DNA of 14,111 nucleotides from Ferroglobus sp964463865 (lineage in GTDB: Archaea; Halobacteriota; Archaeoglobi; Archaeoglobales; Archaeoglobaceae): positions 1-14,111 of the forward strand of contig CAYXDX010000042.1 in NCBI GenBank assembly GCA_964463865.1, in the 5' to 3' direction. How positions within the stretch are numbered: position 1 is the first letter of the stretch; every line of letters starts with the position of its first letter. A program made the position numbers and the translations under genes. Shown here piece after piece: positions 1 to 7,111 of this stretch. The notes beneath the pieces are model-generated. The model was not told the origin of the DNA. It did not search any database and was given only the letters and a program-made list of their open reading frames with translations.

Positions 1-18
1 GTCGACTAAGGCAAAAAA

Positions 19-750
19 TTATTTTGACAGGTAGTCGTAGAGAAGCGCTGCCGCGACGGCTCCTACTATTGGACCCACCACGTATATCGGGAAGAACTGC
101 CATAGGTTTATGCCGAACATCGAGTCTACGACGTAAGGTCCGAAAGTTCTTGCGGGGTTGAGCGAAGAGCCGGTTATGTTTCCAATCGTCACGATTATTC
201 CACCGACGGTAAGACCTATTATCAACCCAGCAAATCCAGGAGGTGCTCGTTCGTCGACCGCTACGCCCATAATCACGAACATCAAAACGAACGTTCCAAT
301 AGCCTCCGTAAGGATAGCCTGGCCGTAGCTTATACCGGGAAACGGCGCTGTCGCTCCCATACCACCTACAAGAGCCGCGTTACTTCCGACGCATGCCAAG
401 AAGAGAACGCTACCGACAGTCGCACCGATTATCTGCGCGACTATGTAAGGAACTACCTCCGACGTCGGAAACCTCTTTGTCGACCAGAGAGCAATGGTTA
501 CTGCGGGATTTATGTGTGCACCGCTCACCCTTCCGAGGGAGTATATCACGGCCGCTATTATCAGCGCGAACGCCATGCCTATACCGAGCCAGTCTCCTAT
601 ACCGCCGAGAGCACCTATGCCTATGTTGAAGTCGTTCGGCCTTTCAACGTTGTTCGCGAGCATGAGCGTTATGACTGCCGCTCCGGGACCAAAAAAGACG
701 AGCAAAGCTGTCCCGACGAGCTCTGCAACGAACCTTTTTACCAGATTCAT
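19..750 (-). CDS. aqpM: AqpM-type aquaporin / aquaglyceroporin (MIP family)
   Basis: Integral membrane channel for water and possibly small uncharged solutes such as glycerol or dissolved gases. The 243-residue protein has the six-helix MIP layout with both signature loops: NPA at 81-83 (preceded by HI) and NPA at 198-200 followed by Arg201. Lined up with my memory of the Methanothermobacter AqpM, the selectivity filter is Phe61, Ile186, Ser195 and Arg201; the Ile replaces the His of strict water channels and is a hallmark of the archaeal AqpM type. A TTG six bases earlier is in frame, but ATG at 750 sits after a GAGG-type ribosome site and fits the family length. It is the last gene of the DUF2193-DUF2180-aqpM operon, beginning 2 bases after the DUF2180 stop, which implies translational coupling. 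What is transported in this context is not known. Confidence 0.95.
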   Translation of the reverse strand: MNLVKRFVAELVGTALLVFFGPGAAVITLMLANNVERPNDFNIGIGALGGIGDWLGIGMAFALIIAAVIYSLGRVSGAHINPAVTIALWSTKRFPTSEVVPYIVAQIIGATVGSVLFLACVGSNAALVGGMGATAPFPGISYGQAILTEAIGTFVLMFVIMGVAVDERAPPGFAGLIIGLTVGGIIVTIGNITGSSLNPARTFGPYVVDSMFGINLWQFFPIYVVGPIVGAVAAALLYDYLSK

Positions 751-752
751 CC

Positions 753-962
753 TCAACCCTCTTCGTAAGCCTCAACGCATATCGAACACAGAATTCTCGG
801 GACGGTCTTCTTCAACTTCTTCGACGGAAACGGATAGTCGCCCTTCCACAGCTCTATGTCTTTTCTGACGAGGTGCTCCATGCAAACGCCCATTCCACAG
901 ACTATGCATATCGCCACAGCGTCGGTATCCCTTCCCTGCTCCTTGCAGATGTAACACTTCAT
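753..962 (-). CDS. DUF2180 small zinc-binding protein
   Basis: A 69-residue cytoplasmic protein of unknown function. It carries eight likely metal ligands: Cys3 and Cys6, Cys19 and Cys22, Cys27 and His30, Cys59 and Cys62. This spacing suggests two zinc sites of a treble-clef or B-box kind. The length and pattern match DUF2180, a family I know from methanogens and relatives; this assignment is from memory. The ATG at 962 follows a GGTGAG ribosome site at good spacing. It lies 24 bases after the DUF2193 gene and 2 bases before aqpM, so all three are probably made from one mRNA. A small zinc protein between an enzyme-like protein and a channel could be an adaptor or regulator, but nothing in the sequence proves this. 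Confidence 0.8.
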   Translation of the reverse strand: MKCYICKEQGRDTDAVAICIVCGMGVCMEHLVRKDIELWKGDYPFPSKKLKKTVPRILCSICVEAYEEG

Positions 963-986
963 GCGAACTCACCAAAAAATGTGAAA

Positions 987-2486
987 TTAGACGGCTTCTC
1001 TCCACTGGCAATACGCGTGTCTCGTGTCGATGAGAGAAGCGGTTGCGCAGTCCTTACACCTTCTTGCCGGAGAGTTCGGCGTGTCCTTGTGCAATGCTAT
1101 GACGTTCGTCATCATCGTCGCCGTTACCGGTTCGCTCGTCAGCAGGCACGGGTAGTCAGCGAGTCTCATCAACGCGGAGAACCTCACGCTGATGGCACAC
1201 CCGGGATACGTGTAGCGCTGCGGATTCATCAAAACTTCGTTCTCGCGAATCGGACTCAGGTCAACTTCGAAGTTTCCGACCTTTACTTTCAGTTCTTCCG
1301 AACTCCCGTTCCTCGCCCTCATGGCTTTGTCGAGCAGCTTCCATCCCCTGTATATCATGTCCATGAAGTCGTGGTTGTGAAGTTCCGCAGCAGCGCCTCT
1401 GTCCGGATACAGCTGCACGTAGTTGTGGAACCTCTTCGTAAGCAAATCTACGATCATCGGCGCCGTAAACCCGTCGAGTTCCAGGATGTATTCAGTTGCA
1501 ACAGCCGTCGAGCCAGTGGCAACCCACAGCGGGTGGTATTCGTTTTCGAACTTGTCCAAGTTCGCTCTGAGGGTGTTCTCCATCACCTGACTCACGGCTT
1601 CTATCACAGCCATTACGACGTCGTCCTTGCACATGTTAAACGTCGACTGAGATATGTGATGAGCTATATCTCCGACGCAGTAAGCGGGAACTGTCAGTAT
1701 GTTGCCGTAGTGAACTCCGTCGTCGAGAGCTTCTTTCACCGCTGGCTTTATCCTCTTTCCGTATTCCTCCATGTATTTCCTCACGTCGAAGCTCTCATGA
1801 CCCGCGCTTTCCATCAACTGTGCCTGAGCTTCTGTTGGCTGGTCGTAAATGAACTTCAGCATCTCTATCTCCTTCTTCACGGCCTCACTCACCGTAGCTC
1901 CTTTCTCTACTTCTTTAGCGAACACGTCGCCTATGCCGTAAGAGGTGTTCATCGCCCAAGATTTCGCGGCGAGTATCGTTTCCTTGTGTTCCTTCGGCAT
2001 GTCGACGGTCTTCAAAATCTGGTTCACGACGTTGCTCGTGCTTCCAGGAACCAGCGCGAAGTCGACAACGCAGGTCGGACCGTAAAATCCGCCGTATCTC
2101 CTCACGACTTCCTTACCGATCAGCGCTTCTCCTTTCTCGATCGCATCGATGAACTTCTCAACGCTCTTTCTGAAGCCTTCGTCTTCCTCGTAAAGAATCT
2201 CTAAGATGGCAGGAGTCTGATAGTGCTCGACGAACGGGTCGTCCTCGGGTCTTATCGTCTTGGTCAAGCTTCTCAAAATCTCGTAGTGCGCGTTTACGCT
2301 GTCTACGTGCAACCTGATGACGGCTTTGCTCTGATTCCCAACAGCCTTCATCTTATTTACCGCATCCACATACGGCTTCACGTCGTCTATTACGAACTCG
2401 CCGCCGCGCTTCTCCTTAACAACGTTTACGTCCGCCCACTGAGCAGCGACGGCTTCTTCAACCATTTTTTCGATCACTTCTTTCAT
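987..2486 (-). CDS. DUF2193 family protein, function unknown
   Basis: A 499-residue soluble protein with no signal peptide or membrane segment. Long stretches match what I recall of DUF2193 proteins of Methanosarcina, including blocks around residues 78-92 (RPEDDPFVEHYQ), 124-140 (Lys/Arg-Tyr-Gly-Gly-Phe-Tyr-Gly-Pro-Thr-Cys) and the C terminus. No cofactor motif is recognised. Notable residues are eight cysteines (139, 270, 286, 430, 447, 477, 480, 493), with a C-terminal Cys-x2-Cys and a further Cys 13 residues on, and a paired His at 276-277; these could hold a metal or act in thiol chemistry, which is inference. The ATG at 2486 follows a GGTGAT ribosome site. It is first in the operon with DUF2180 and aqpM and is read divergently from an HTH_10 regulator, which may control it. 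Strong conservation of length and motifs suggests an enzyme. Confidence 0.8.
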   Translation of the reverse strand: MKEVIEKMVEEAVAAQWADVNVVKEKRGGEFVIDDVKPYVDAVNKMKAVGNQSKAVIRLHVDSVNAHYEILRSLTKTIRPEDDPFVEHYQTPAILEILYEEDEGFRKSVEKFIDAIEKGEALIGKEVVRRYGGFYGPTCVVDFALVPGSTSNVVNQILKTVDMPKEHKETILAAKSWAMNTSYGIGDVFAKEVEKGATVSEAVKKEIEMLKFIYDQPTEAQAQLMESAGHESFDVRKYMEEYGKRIKPAVKEALDDGVHYGNILTVPAYCVGDIAHHISQSTFNMCKDDVVMAVIEAVSQVMENTLRANLDKFENEYHPLWVATGSTAVATEYILELDGFTAPMIVDLLTKRFHNYVQLYPDRGAAAELHNHDFMDMIYRGWKLLDKAMRARNGSSEELKVKVGNFEVDLSPIRENEVLMNPQRYTYPGCAISVRFSALMRLADYPCLLTSEPVTATMMTNVIALHKDTPNSPARRCKDCATASLIDTRHAYCQWREAV

Positions 2487-2496
2487 ACAATCACCA

Positions 2497-2530
2497 ATTT
2501 AATATAATTTTTAATTGTAGATATACCATT
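2497..2530. promoter_or_regulatory. Divergent promoter region between DUF2193 operon and HTH_10 regulator
   Basis: The 75-base gap (2487-2561) holds a dense AT tract at 2497-2526 with TATA-like elements readable on both strands, including ATATACC at 2521-2527. On the minus strand a start site downstream of it would keep the GGTGAT ribosome site of DUF2193. On the plus strand the regulator's ATG lacks a clear ribosome site, so its message is probably short-leadered. A small inverted repeat, ACCA-TT-TGGT at 2525-2534, sits between the two and could be an operator, but it is too short to be sure. Confidence 0.5.
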
Positions 2531-2561
2531 TGGTGAACAAGTTTATAATCGATCTGTGGAA

Positions 2562-3248
2562 ATGTCAACCCTCACCGATAAATATGATGAAGTAGACATA
2601 TCCACAATGTTCGTCGCGAAAATTCGCGTTAATCAGCACACCTGTTCCCTTGCGAAAGCCACGGAAAACGGCTCAGTTTCGATGGAACTCCTCGAATACA
2701 TCCTGTTAAACGAAAAAGAAGCTCTTTTCCTCGGAAGAATAACGAGAATTAAAGAAGATCTGAGCGAATGCTTCAGAACTATCGAAAGTCACCCGAGCAC
2801 GAAGTTTTTTCAGCTGCTTGAGAAGACCAAGACGAACCTCGACTTTCTGGCGGTAATAGAAGACACTGCAGGGATCAAAGCCTTCGAAGATTCTTACTGC
2901 TTCATCAAACCCCCGATAATAGTCGAAAACGGTTACAAGCTCTACACCGTCTACGCTCCGGATTTGAAACTGCTGAAAAGAGCTTACGAGAGGTTAAAGA
3001 AGCTTGGAAACTGGGAAGTGATAGAAGTGAAGAACGTTGAAGAGAACATAAAGTTGACGGAGAGACAGTACGCGGTTCTGAAGACTGCTTATGAAATGGG
3101 ATACTTCGAAAAAAAGAGGAGGGTCAAGCTCGAAGACGTTGCAAACGCGCTGAACATTTCAAAAAGTGCCGTCCACAAGCACCTTCAGGAAAGCATTCAC
3201 AAAATCGTCTCAAGGTATATGAAAACGAAAGAAGGTGACTTCAGATAA
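2562..3248 (+). CDS. HTH_10 (bacterio-opsin activator-like) transcription regulator
   Basis: A 228-residue DNA-binding regulator of the archaeal Bat/HTH_10 family. The C-terminal part (about residues 165-222) has the family pattern: LTERQ, a mid-block with GYF..KRR, then a helix-turn-helix with LEDVANALNISKSAVHKHLQ, ending in a final helix. The N-terminal 160 residues lack a recognisable PAS or GAF signature and probably form the sensor half. ATG at 2562 is chosen over the GTG at 2556, since it is the stronger start and neither has a good ribosome site. It is divergent from the DUF2193-DUF2180-aqpM operon, so that operon is its most likely target, perhaps along with its own gene. Its last 8 bases overlap the 3' end of the convergent dapA. 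Confidence 0.85.
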   Translation: MSTLTDKYDEVDISTMFVAKIRVNQHTCSLAKATENGSVSMELLEYILLNEKEALFLGRITRIKEDLSECFRTIESHPSTKFFQLLEKTKTNLDFLAVIEDTAGIKAFEDSYCFIKPPIIVENGYKLYTVYAPDLKLLKRAYERLKKLGNWEVIEVKNVEENIKLTERQYAVLKTAYEMGYFEKKRRVKLEDVANALNISKSAVHKHLQESIHKIVSRYMKTKEGDFR

Positions 3249-4107
3249 GTTCGAGGTCTTTAAGAACCTTTCTCAATTTTTCTGTCTTCTCCTCGTTCAG
3301 CTCAACGAGTGGCATTCTCGGTTTCCCTGCGGCGAGGCCCATGAGTTCCATAGCCTTTTTCACCGGAATGGGATTAGTATCTATGAAGAGAGCCTCGAAC
3401 AGTGGCATGAGCCTGTAGTGTATCTCTCTCGCTTTGTCCACGTTTCCGGACTTGAAGGCGTTGAACATCTCCTTCATTAAGTGCGGCGCCACGTTAGCCG
3501 CGACGCTTATAACACCCTTGCCGCCGAGCGTGAGGATCGGCAGCGTTAAAAAGTCGTCGCCAGACAGAACTGTGAACTTGTCTCCGAGCCTCCTTATTAT
3601 TTCCGCCACTTGCTTCAAATTTCCGCTCGCCTCTTTAATTCCAACTACCCGATCAATGCTCGCGAGCTTTTCGACGACGTCTGGCGTTGTGTTCAGCCCT
3701 GTCCTACTCGGAACGTTGTAAACCAGTATGGGTATCGAAACTTCGTCCGCCACGGCTTTGTAGTGTCTATACAACCCCTCGGCGTTCGGCTTGTTGTAGT
3801 AAGGCGTGACGATCATCAACGCGTCTGCACCAGCTTTTTCCGCCTCTTTAGCGAGGAACAGCGCTTCTCTCGTAGAGTTCGAACCAGCCCCGGCGATGAC
3901 TGGCTTTTTCGAAACCTCGCAGACGTATCTGATAACTTCGATGTGCTCTTCGTAGCTCAGTGTGGCTGCTTCTCCAGTAGTCCCAGCAGGAACCAAAGCG
4001 TCCACGTGTTTTTCAAGGTAATCGAGATTCTTGGCTATCCCCTCAAAATCCACTTCGAAGTTTTCCTTAAACGGCGTCACGAGGGCAGGTATTACGCCCT
4101 CAAACAT
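3241..4107 (-). CDS. dapA: 4-hydroxy-tetrahydrodipicolinate synthase
   Basis: Condenses pyruvate with aspartate semialdehyde in the lysine/diaminopimelate pathway, in the cytoplasm. The 288-residue protein is of normal family length and shows the family's key residues: the pyruvate-binding GTTGE at 42-46, Tyr104 in the YYNKP block, Tyr130, Arg135 in SRTG, and the Schiff-base Lys158 in GIKEASGN. The SRTG arginine favours DapA over related aldolases such as keto-deoxy-gluconate aldolase, although some archaeal members have mixed activity. The ATG at 4107 overlaps the end of rps17e by 8 bases, so the two are co-transcribed and probably translationally coupled. To my memory the same pair is adjacent in Archaeoglobus fulgidus. 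Confidence 0.93.
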   Translation of the reverse strand: MFEGVIPALVTPFKENFEVDFEGIAKNLDYLEKHVDALVPAGTTGEAATLSYEEHIEVIRYVCEVSKKPVIAGAGSNSTREALFLAKEAEKAGADALMIVTPYYNKPNAEGLYRHYKAVADEVSIPILVYNVPSRTGLNTTPDVVEKLASIDRVVGIKEASGNLKQVAEIIRRLGDKFTVLSGDDFLTLPILTLGGKGVISVAANVAPHLMKEMFNAFKSGNVDKAREIHYRLMPLFEALFIDTNPIPVKKAMELMGLAAGKPRMPLVELNEEKTEKLRKVLKDLELI

Positions 4108-4297
4108 TTACCCACCCTCTGTTAACCTTTCTCGTTATGTATCCGGCCACCCTGTTTCTGACCCTCTTGCTCTTTATGTTCGTCAGCTCAGCCACCAACT
4201 TCTTGTTGTGATCGAAATCTCCGGTAAACAGCTCACCATATTTTTTGAGGAGCTCCATCGCGATGTTTTTTATGTAAGCAGGCTTTACCGTCCCCAT
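4100..4297 (-). CDS. rps17e: 30S ribosomal protein S17e (eS17)
   Basis: A 65-residue archaeal/eukaryotic-type small-subunit ribosomal protein. The sequence has the conserved opening with VKPAYIK, the NKKLV block and the IKSKRVRNRVAGYITRKV region typical of the family; archaeal versions are about this length and lack the long eukaryotic C-terminal tail. ATG at 4297 is the only sensible start. It precedes dapA with an 8-base overlap and is divergent from the metallo-beta-lactamase-fold gene, with a TATA-like box in the shared gap. Confidence 0.95.
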   Translation of the reverse strand: MGTVKPAYIKNIAMELLKKYGELFTGDFDHNKKLVAELTNIKSKRVRNRVAGYITRKVNRGWVNV

Positions 4298-4317
4298 GGT
4301 ATTAGCTGAAATTTGGC

Positions 4318-4329
4318 AACTATTTAACT
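4318..4329. promoter_or_regulatory. TATA-like element shared by rps17e-dapA and the MBL-fold operon
   Basis: The sequence CTATTTAACT on the plus strand reads AGTTAAATAG on the minus strand, so it is TATA-like both ways. It lies about 25 bases upstream of the rps17e start and about 60 upstream of the MBL-fold ATG at 4384. It is the only good candidate in the 86-base divergent gap. Confidence 0.45.
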
Positions 4330-4383
4330 TTTGCTGTGGAGAACAGTAAACTACTTATCCATTTTTCCGTCCAAAATGAGAGT

Positions 4384-5253
4384 ATGAAAATCGTCGACGA
4401 ATTCGACGGAATTTACGTCGTCGACACTGAAGTAGGCGGAGAGAAGGGAATAATCTTCTCGTTTATCGTTGTCAGAGATAAAGTAGCGATAGTCGAGAGC
4501 GGGCCAGAAAGCACCGCCCACGAATTTCAGGACATTTTCGACGAACTCAGCTTGAAACCGGAGAATGTCGAATACATCGCCGTAACGCACGTTCACCTCG
4601 ATCATGGTGGTGGCGCTGGATCGCTCTCGGAAATCTGCAAGAACGCTAAAGTTCTCGTTCATCCGAAAGGAGAGAAGCACCTTGTAAATCCGGAAAAGCT
4701 GTGGAACGCGTCTAAAAGCGTTTTAAGTGAGATAGCTGACGTCTACGGAGAACCAAAGCCTCTGAACAGCGACAGGATAATAGCGACCGAAGACATGCTC
4801 GAAGTTTCTCTTGGTAATTCGAAGATTAAAGTCGTTCACACTCCGGGACACGCCCCGCACCACCAGTCTTACGTTCTGGACGATAAAGTGCTCTTCTCCG
4901 GAGACTCGGCAGGAGTCTACAAAGACGGAAAGATAATACCGACAACTCCACCGATTTTCGACGTCGACAAAGCCTTACAGTCCATCGACAGGATGGCATC
5001 CATCTCTCCAGAAAAAATAGCGTTCACGCATTTCGACGTAGGAGGCGGAGAGCAGCTCGCTAAAATAAGAGAAAAGCTCTTATCGTGGAAGAGCATTGCC
5101 GAATCGTGCGAAACCGTCGAGGAGATGCACGAGAAACTCCTTGAAGTCGACGAGGACTACAAGTATTTCTGGAACTGGTTAAAGGATTCAAAATTCGCGG
5201 AAAGCTACTTCCACCTGGCGCTGAGGGGTTTAATGGAGGCTGTCAGGAAATGA
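4384..5253 (+). CDS. Metallo-beta-lactamase-fold hydrolase
   Basis: A 289-residue cytoplasmic hydrolase with two metal sites. The zinc/iron ligands are all visible: H69-x-H71-x-D73-H74 in THVHLDHGGG, His152 and His156 in the HTPGH block, Asp174 in FSGDS, and His216 in FTHFD. The family is broad (glyoxalase II, lactonases, RNases and others), and the substrate cannot be read from sequence. A C-terminal helical stretch of about 70 residues follows the core. An in-frame GTG at 4336 would add 16 residues, but it lies too close to the TATA-like element, so ATG 4384 is preferred. Its stop overlaps the XTP pyrophosphatase start as ATGA, which points to coupled translation. Confidence 0.88.
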   Translation: MKIVDEFDGIYVVDTEVGGEKGIIFSFIVVRDKVAIVESGPESTAHEFQDIFDELSLKPENVEYIAVTHVHLDHGGGAGSLSEICKNAKVLVHPKGEKHLVNPEKLWNASKSVLSEIADVYGEPKPLNSDRIIATEDMLEVSLGNSKIKVVHTPGHAPHHQSYVLDDKVLFSGDSAGVYKDGKIIPTTPPIFDVDKALQSIDRMASISPEKIAFTHFDVGGGEQLAKIREKLLSWKSIAESCETVEEMHEKLLEVDEDYKYFWNWLKDSKFAESYFHLALRGLMEAVRK

Positions 5254-5795
5254 CGCTGAAGTTCGTAACGACGAACGAGGGTAAGTTCAAAGAGGTTAGA
5301 GAAATAGCCAAGGAGTTCGGAGTCGACATTGCGTGGCTCAACTACGAATACGACGAGTTTCAGGGAAACGATCTCGAAGAGGTCGCGATTAAAAGCGCGA
5401 AGCTTCTTTCCGAGAAAGTGGACGCACCGTTTTTCATAGAGGACAGCGGACTGTTCATCGACGCGCTTAAAGGTTTCCCCGGAGTATACTCGTCGTTCGT
5501 CTTCAAAACGATCGGAAACGAGGGAATACTCAGACTGATGAGCGGTGAGAGAAATAGACGGGCTAAGTTTAGAGCCGTGGTCGTCTTCTACGACGGTTCC
5601 GAGTTTCACAAGTTCGTAGGAGAGGTTGAAGGTAGAATTGCAGAAAGTATCAGAGGTAACGCCGGCTTTGGCTTCGATCCAATATTCGAATACGAAGGCA
5701 AAACGTTCGCAGAAATGGGTGAGGAGAAGAACAAGGTCAGCCACCGAAGACGGGCGTTTGAGAAGTTTTTTGAGTGGCTTACAAAAAATTTTTAA
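5250..5795 (+). CDS. XTP/dITP diphosphatase (RdgB/HAM1 family)
   Basis: House-cleaning enzyme that hydrolyses non-canonical purine nucleoside triphosphates (dITP, XTP) to the monophosphate and pyrophosphate, keeping deaminated bases out of DNA and RNA. The 181 residues match the family in length and carry its motifs in order: TTNEGKFKE near the start (nucleotide phosphate binding), EDSGLFIDALKGFPGVYS (catalytic Asp/Glu and metal), GFGFDPIF (substrate loop) and the terminal SHRRRA. It overlaps the upstream MBL-fold gene by 4 bases and is followed 38 bases later by rps15, whose TATA box lies over its stop codon. The pyrophosphate it makes could be used by PpaC, encoded later in this window. Confidence 0.94.
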   Translation: MTLKFVTTNEGKFKEVREIAKEFGVDIAWLNYEYDEFQGNDLEEVAIKSAKLLSEKVDAPFFIEDSGLFIDALKGFPGVYSSFVFKTIGNEGILRLMSGERNRRAKFRAVVVFYDGSEFHKFVGEVEGRIAESIRGNAGFGFDPIFEYEGKTFAEMGEEKNKVSHRRRAFEKFFEWLTKNF

Positions 5796-5798
5796 ATC
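5789..5798 (+). promoter_or_regulatory. TATA box and RBS for the rps15 operon
   Basis: TTTTTAAATC lies across the end of the XTP pyrophosphatase gene, about 40 bases before the rps15 ATG at 5834. A GAGAGGTG ribosome site at 5821-5828 sits 5 bases ahead of that ATG, so the message would have a short leader. Confidence 0.55.
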
Positions 5799-5833
5799 TC
5801 CGCGCGTAGAAGCTCTCTCCGAGAGGTGTCAAT

Positions 5834-6292
5834 ATGGCAAGGATGCACGCAAGGAGGAGGGGAAAGTCAGGATCAAAGAGAGTTTACAGGGAAGGTAAAC
5901 CTCCGTGGGTAGACATGAGTCCTGAAGAGGTCGAAAAGAAGGTCGTCGAGCTATACAAGGAAGGATACGAACCGAGCATGATCGGAATGATACTCAGGGA
6001 CAGATACGGAATCCCCTCCGTCAGGCAAGTTACCGGAAAAAAGATTACCAGGATACTTAAAGAGCACGGAGTAGAAATAAAGTTGCCCGAAGACCTCAAA
6101 GCCCTGATAAAGAAAGCGATAAACCTCAGAAAGCACTTAGCCGTTCACAAAAAGGACAAGCACAACAGGAGAGGTTTGCAGCTAATCGAGGCGAAAATCT
6201 GGAGGTTAAGCAACTACTACAAGGAGAAAGGAGTCCTACCGCCAGACTGGAAGTACGATCCCGAGAGGCTCGAAATCGAGTTGTCGAGGTAA
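5834..6292 (+). CDS. rps15: 30S ribosomal protein S15 (uS15)
   Basis: Small-subunit ribosomal protein that binds 16S rRNA. The 152-residue length and the N-terminal extension (MARMHARRRGKSGS, then a basic stretch through PPWV) are those of the archaeal/eukaryotic S15P/S13e type rather than the roughly 90-residue bacterial form. The conserved core includes the IGMILRDRYGIPSV block and HKKDKHNRRGLQ followed by a helix ending in RLSNYYK. ATG at 5834 is preceded by GAGAGGTG. Its stop is fused to the start of the DUF1284 gene as TAATG. Confidence 0.96.
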   Translation: MARMHARRRGKSGSKRVYREGKPPWVDMSPEEVEKKVVELYKEGYEPSMIGMILRDRYGIPSVRQVTGKKITRILKEHGVEIKLPEDLKALIKKAINLRKHLAVHKKDKHNRRGLQLIEAKIWRLSNYYKEKGVLPPDWKYDPERLEIELSR

Positions 6293-6663
6293 TGGTCGAG
6301 TTAAGAGGGCACCACCTAATTTGTCTCAACTTTTTTACCGGCGAAGGATACGACGAGGAGTTCGTAAAGAGAATAGAAGACGCTCTTTCTTCCGCCAGCA
6401 TTACAGTGATTGATACAGCCGACTACCTGTGCAGAGCGTGTCCCTACCTCGATAACGGTTGCACGTTCGTCGGAGAGGACGAAATAAGAAGAATGGACGA
6501 AAGGGCACTCGAACTGCTCGACCTCAAAGTTGGCAGCGAGGTAACGTGGACTCTCGTAAGGGAGAGGCTCAGAAACGCGATGAGGGTGTGGAAGGAAGAA
6601 TTTTGCAGAGACTGTTACTGGCTCAACGTCTGTGAAAGAAGCGAAAGATGGCGAGAGTTGTAG
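6292..6663 (+). CDS. DUF1284 cysteine-rich protein
   Basis: A 123-residue protein whose opening, with RGHHLICL and a GEGY turn, matches DUF1284 as I recall it. Function is unknown. Seven cysteines (11, 47, 50, 57, 105, 108, 114) and His7-His8 suggest an iron-sulfur cluster or zinc sites: CxxC-x6-C in the middle and CxxC-x5-C near the end. There is no signal peptide. It begins on the last base of the rps15 stop codon and overlaps the DUF371 gene by 16 bases, so it is translated with them. The coupling to a ribosomal protein gene may reflect only compact gene packing. Confidence 0.8.
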   Translation: MVELRGHHLICLNFFTGEGYDEEFVKRIEDALSSASITVIDTADYLCRACPYLDNGCTFVGEDEIRRMDERALELLDLKVGSEVTWTLVRERLRNAMRVWKEEFCRDCYWLNVCERSERWREL

Positions 6664-7085
6664 AGGACGTTATCGTAGCCCACGGACACGAGAACATAAG
6701 AGGCACGCACAAAACGACTTTCGAGGTTACGAGAGATGAAGAGCTCACGCCAAGAGGGAACTGTATCATCGGCGTCGGAGCGGACAGATCCATAAAGGAC
6801 ATCGACGAGGAAATCAAGGAAATGCTCAGACGAGGGGCGAGAGCGGAAGTTCTGATCGAACTTCCCGACTACGGAATAAAAGAGACTGTCCTCGGATACG
6901 GAAGTTCGAAGCTAACGTTCAGCGACGACAGAGATATCGTCGTTAGAAAAAGCAACTACACGTGTGGGAGAACTCTGCTGATACGCGCAAACAAATCGGC
7001 ACTCGACCTGAACAGAGAGATTATAGAGCTGCTAAAGGACAAATCCACGATAATCGAGCTGAAAATACTCGTCAAAAAGATATAA
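6648..7085 (+). CDS. DUF371 family archaeal protein
   Basis: A 145-residue soluble protein with the features I associate with archaeal DUF371: an opening with AHGHENIRGTHKTTFEVT, then ELTPRGNCIIGV and a conserved Asp-containing stretch, with a beta-rich prediction throughout. The biochemical role is unknown to me. The HGHxN and TPRGxC blocks, being polar and conserved, could be an active site, but this is inference. ATG at 6648 overlaps the end of the DUF1284 gene by 16 bases in another frame; no better start exists downstream before the conserved block. It is the last gene of the rps15-DUF1284-DUF371 run. Confidence 0.82.
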   Translation: MARVVEDVIVAHGHENIRGTHKTTFEVTRDEELTPRGNCIIGVGADRSIKDIDEEIKEMLRRGARAEVLIELPDYGIKETVLGYGSSKLTFSDDRDIVVRKSNYTCGRTLLIRANKSALDLNREIIELLKDKSTIIELKILVKKI

Positions 7086-7088
7086 ATA
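7081..7088 (+). promoter_or_regulatory. TATA box of the four-helix membrane protein gene
   Basis: TATAAATA overlaps the DUF371 stop codon. Its centre is about 27 bases before the ATG at 7112, which predicts a leaderless transcript; no ribosome site precedes that ATG. Confidence 0.6.
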
Positions 7089-7111
7089 TTCAAATTTCTG
7101 TTTATCGATAC

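Noticed and set aside
873..2204. Long 443-codon plus-strand open frame
   Set aside because: It lies antisense to DUF2193, is rich in His, Arg and Val as expected of a shadow frame, and resembles no family; the minus-strand frame has clear family motifs and a ribosome site.
4336..4383. GTG start 16 codons upstream for the MBL-fold gene
   Set aside because: It lies about 10 bases after the TATA-like element, before the expected transcript start, and the extra residues do not look like family sequence.
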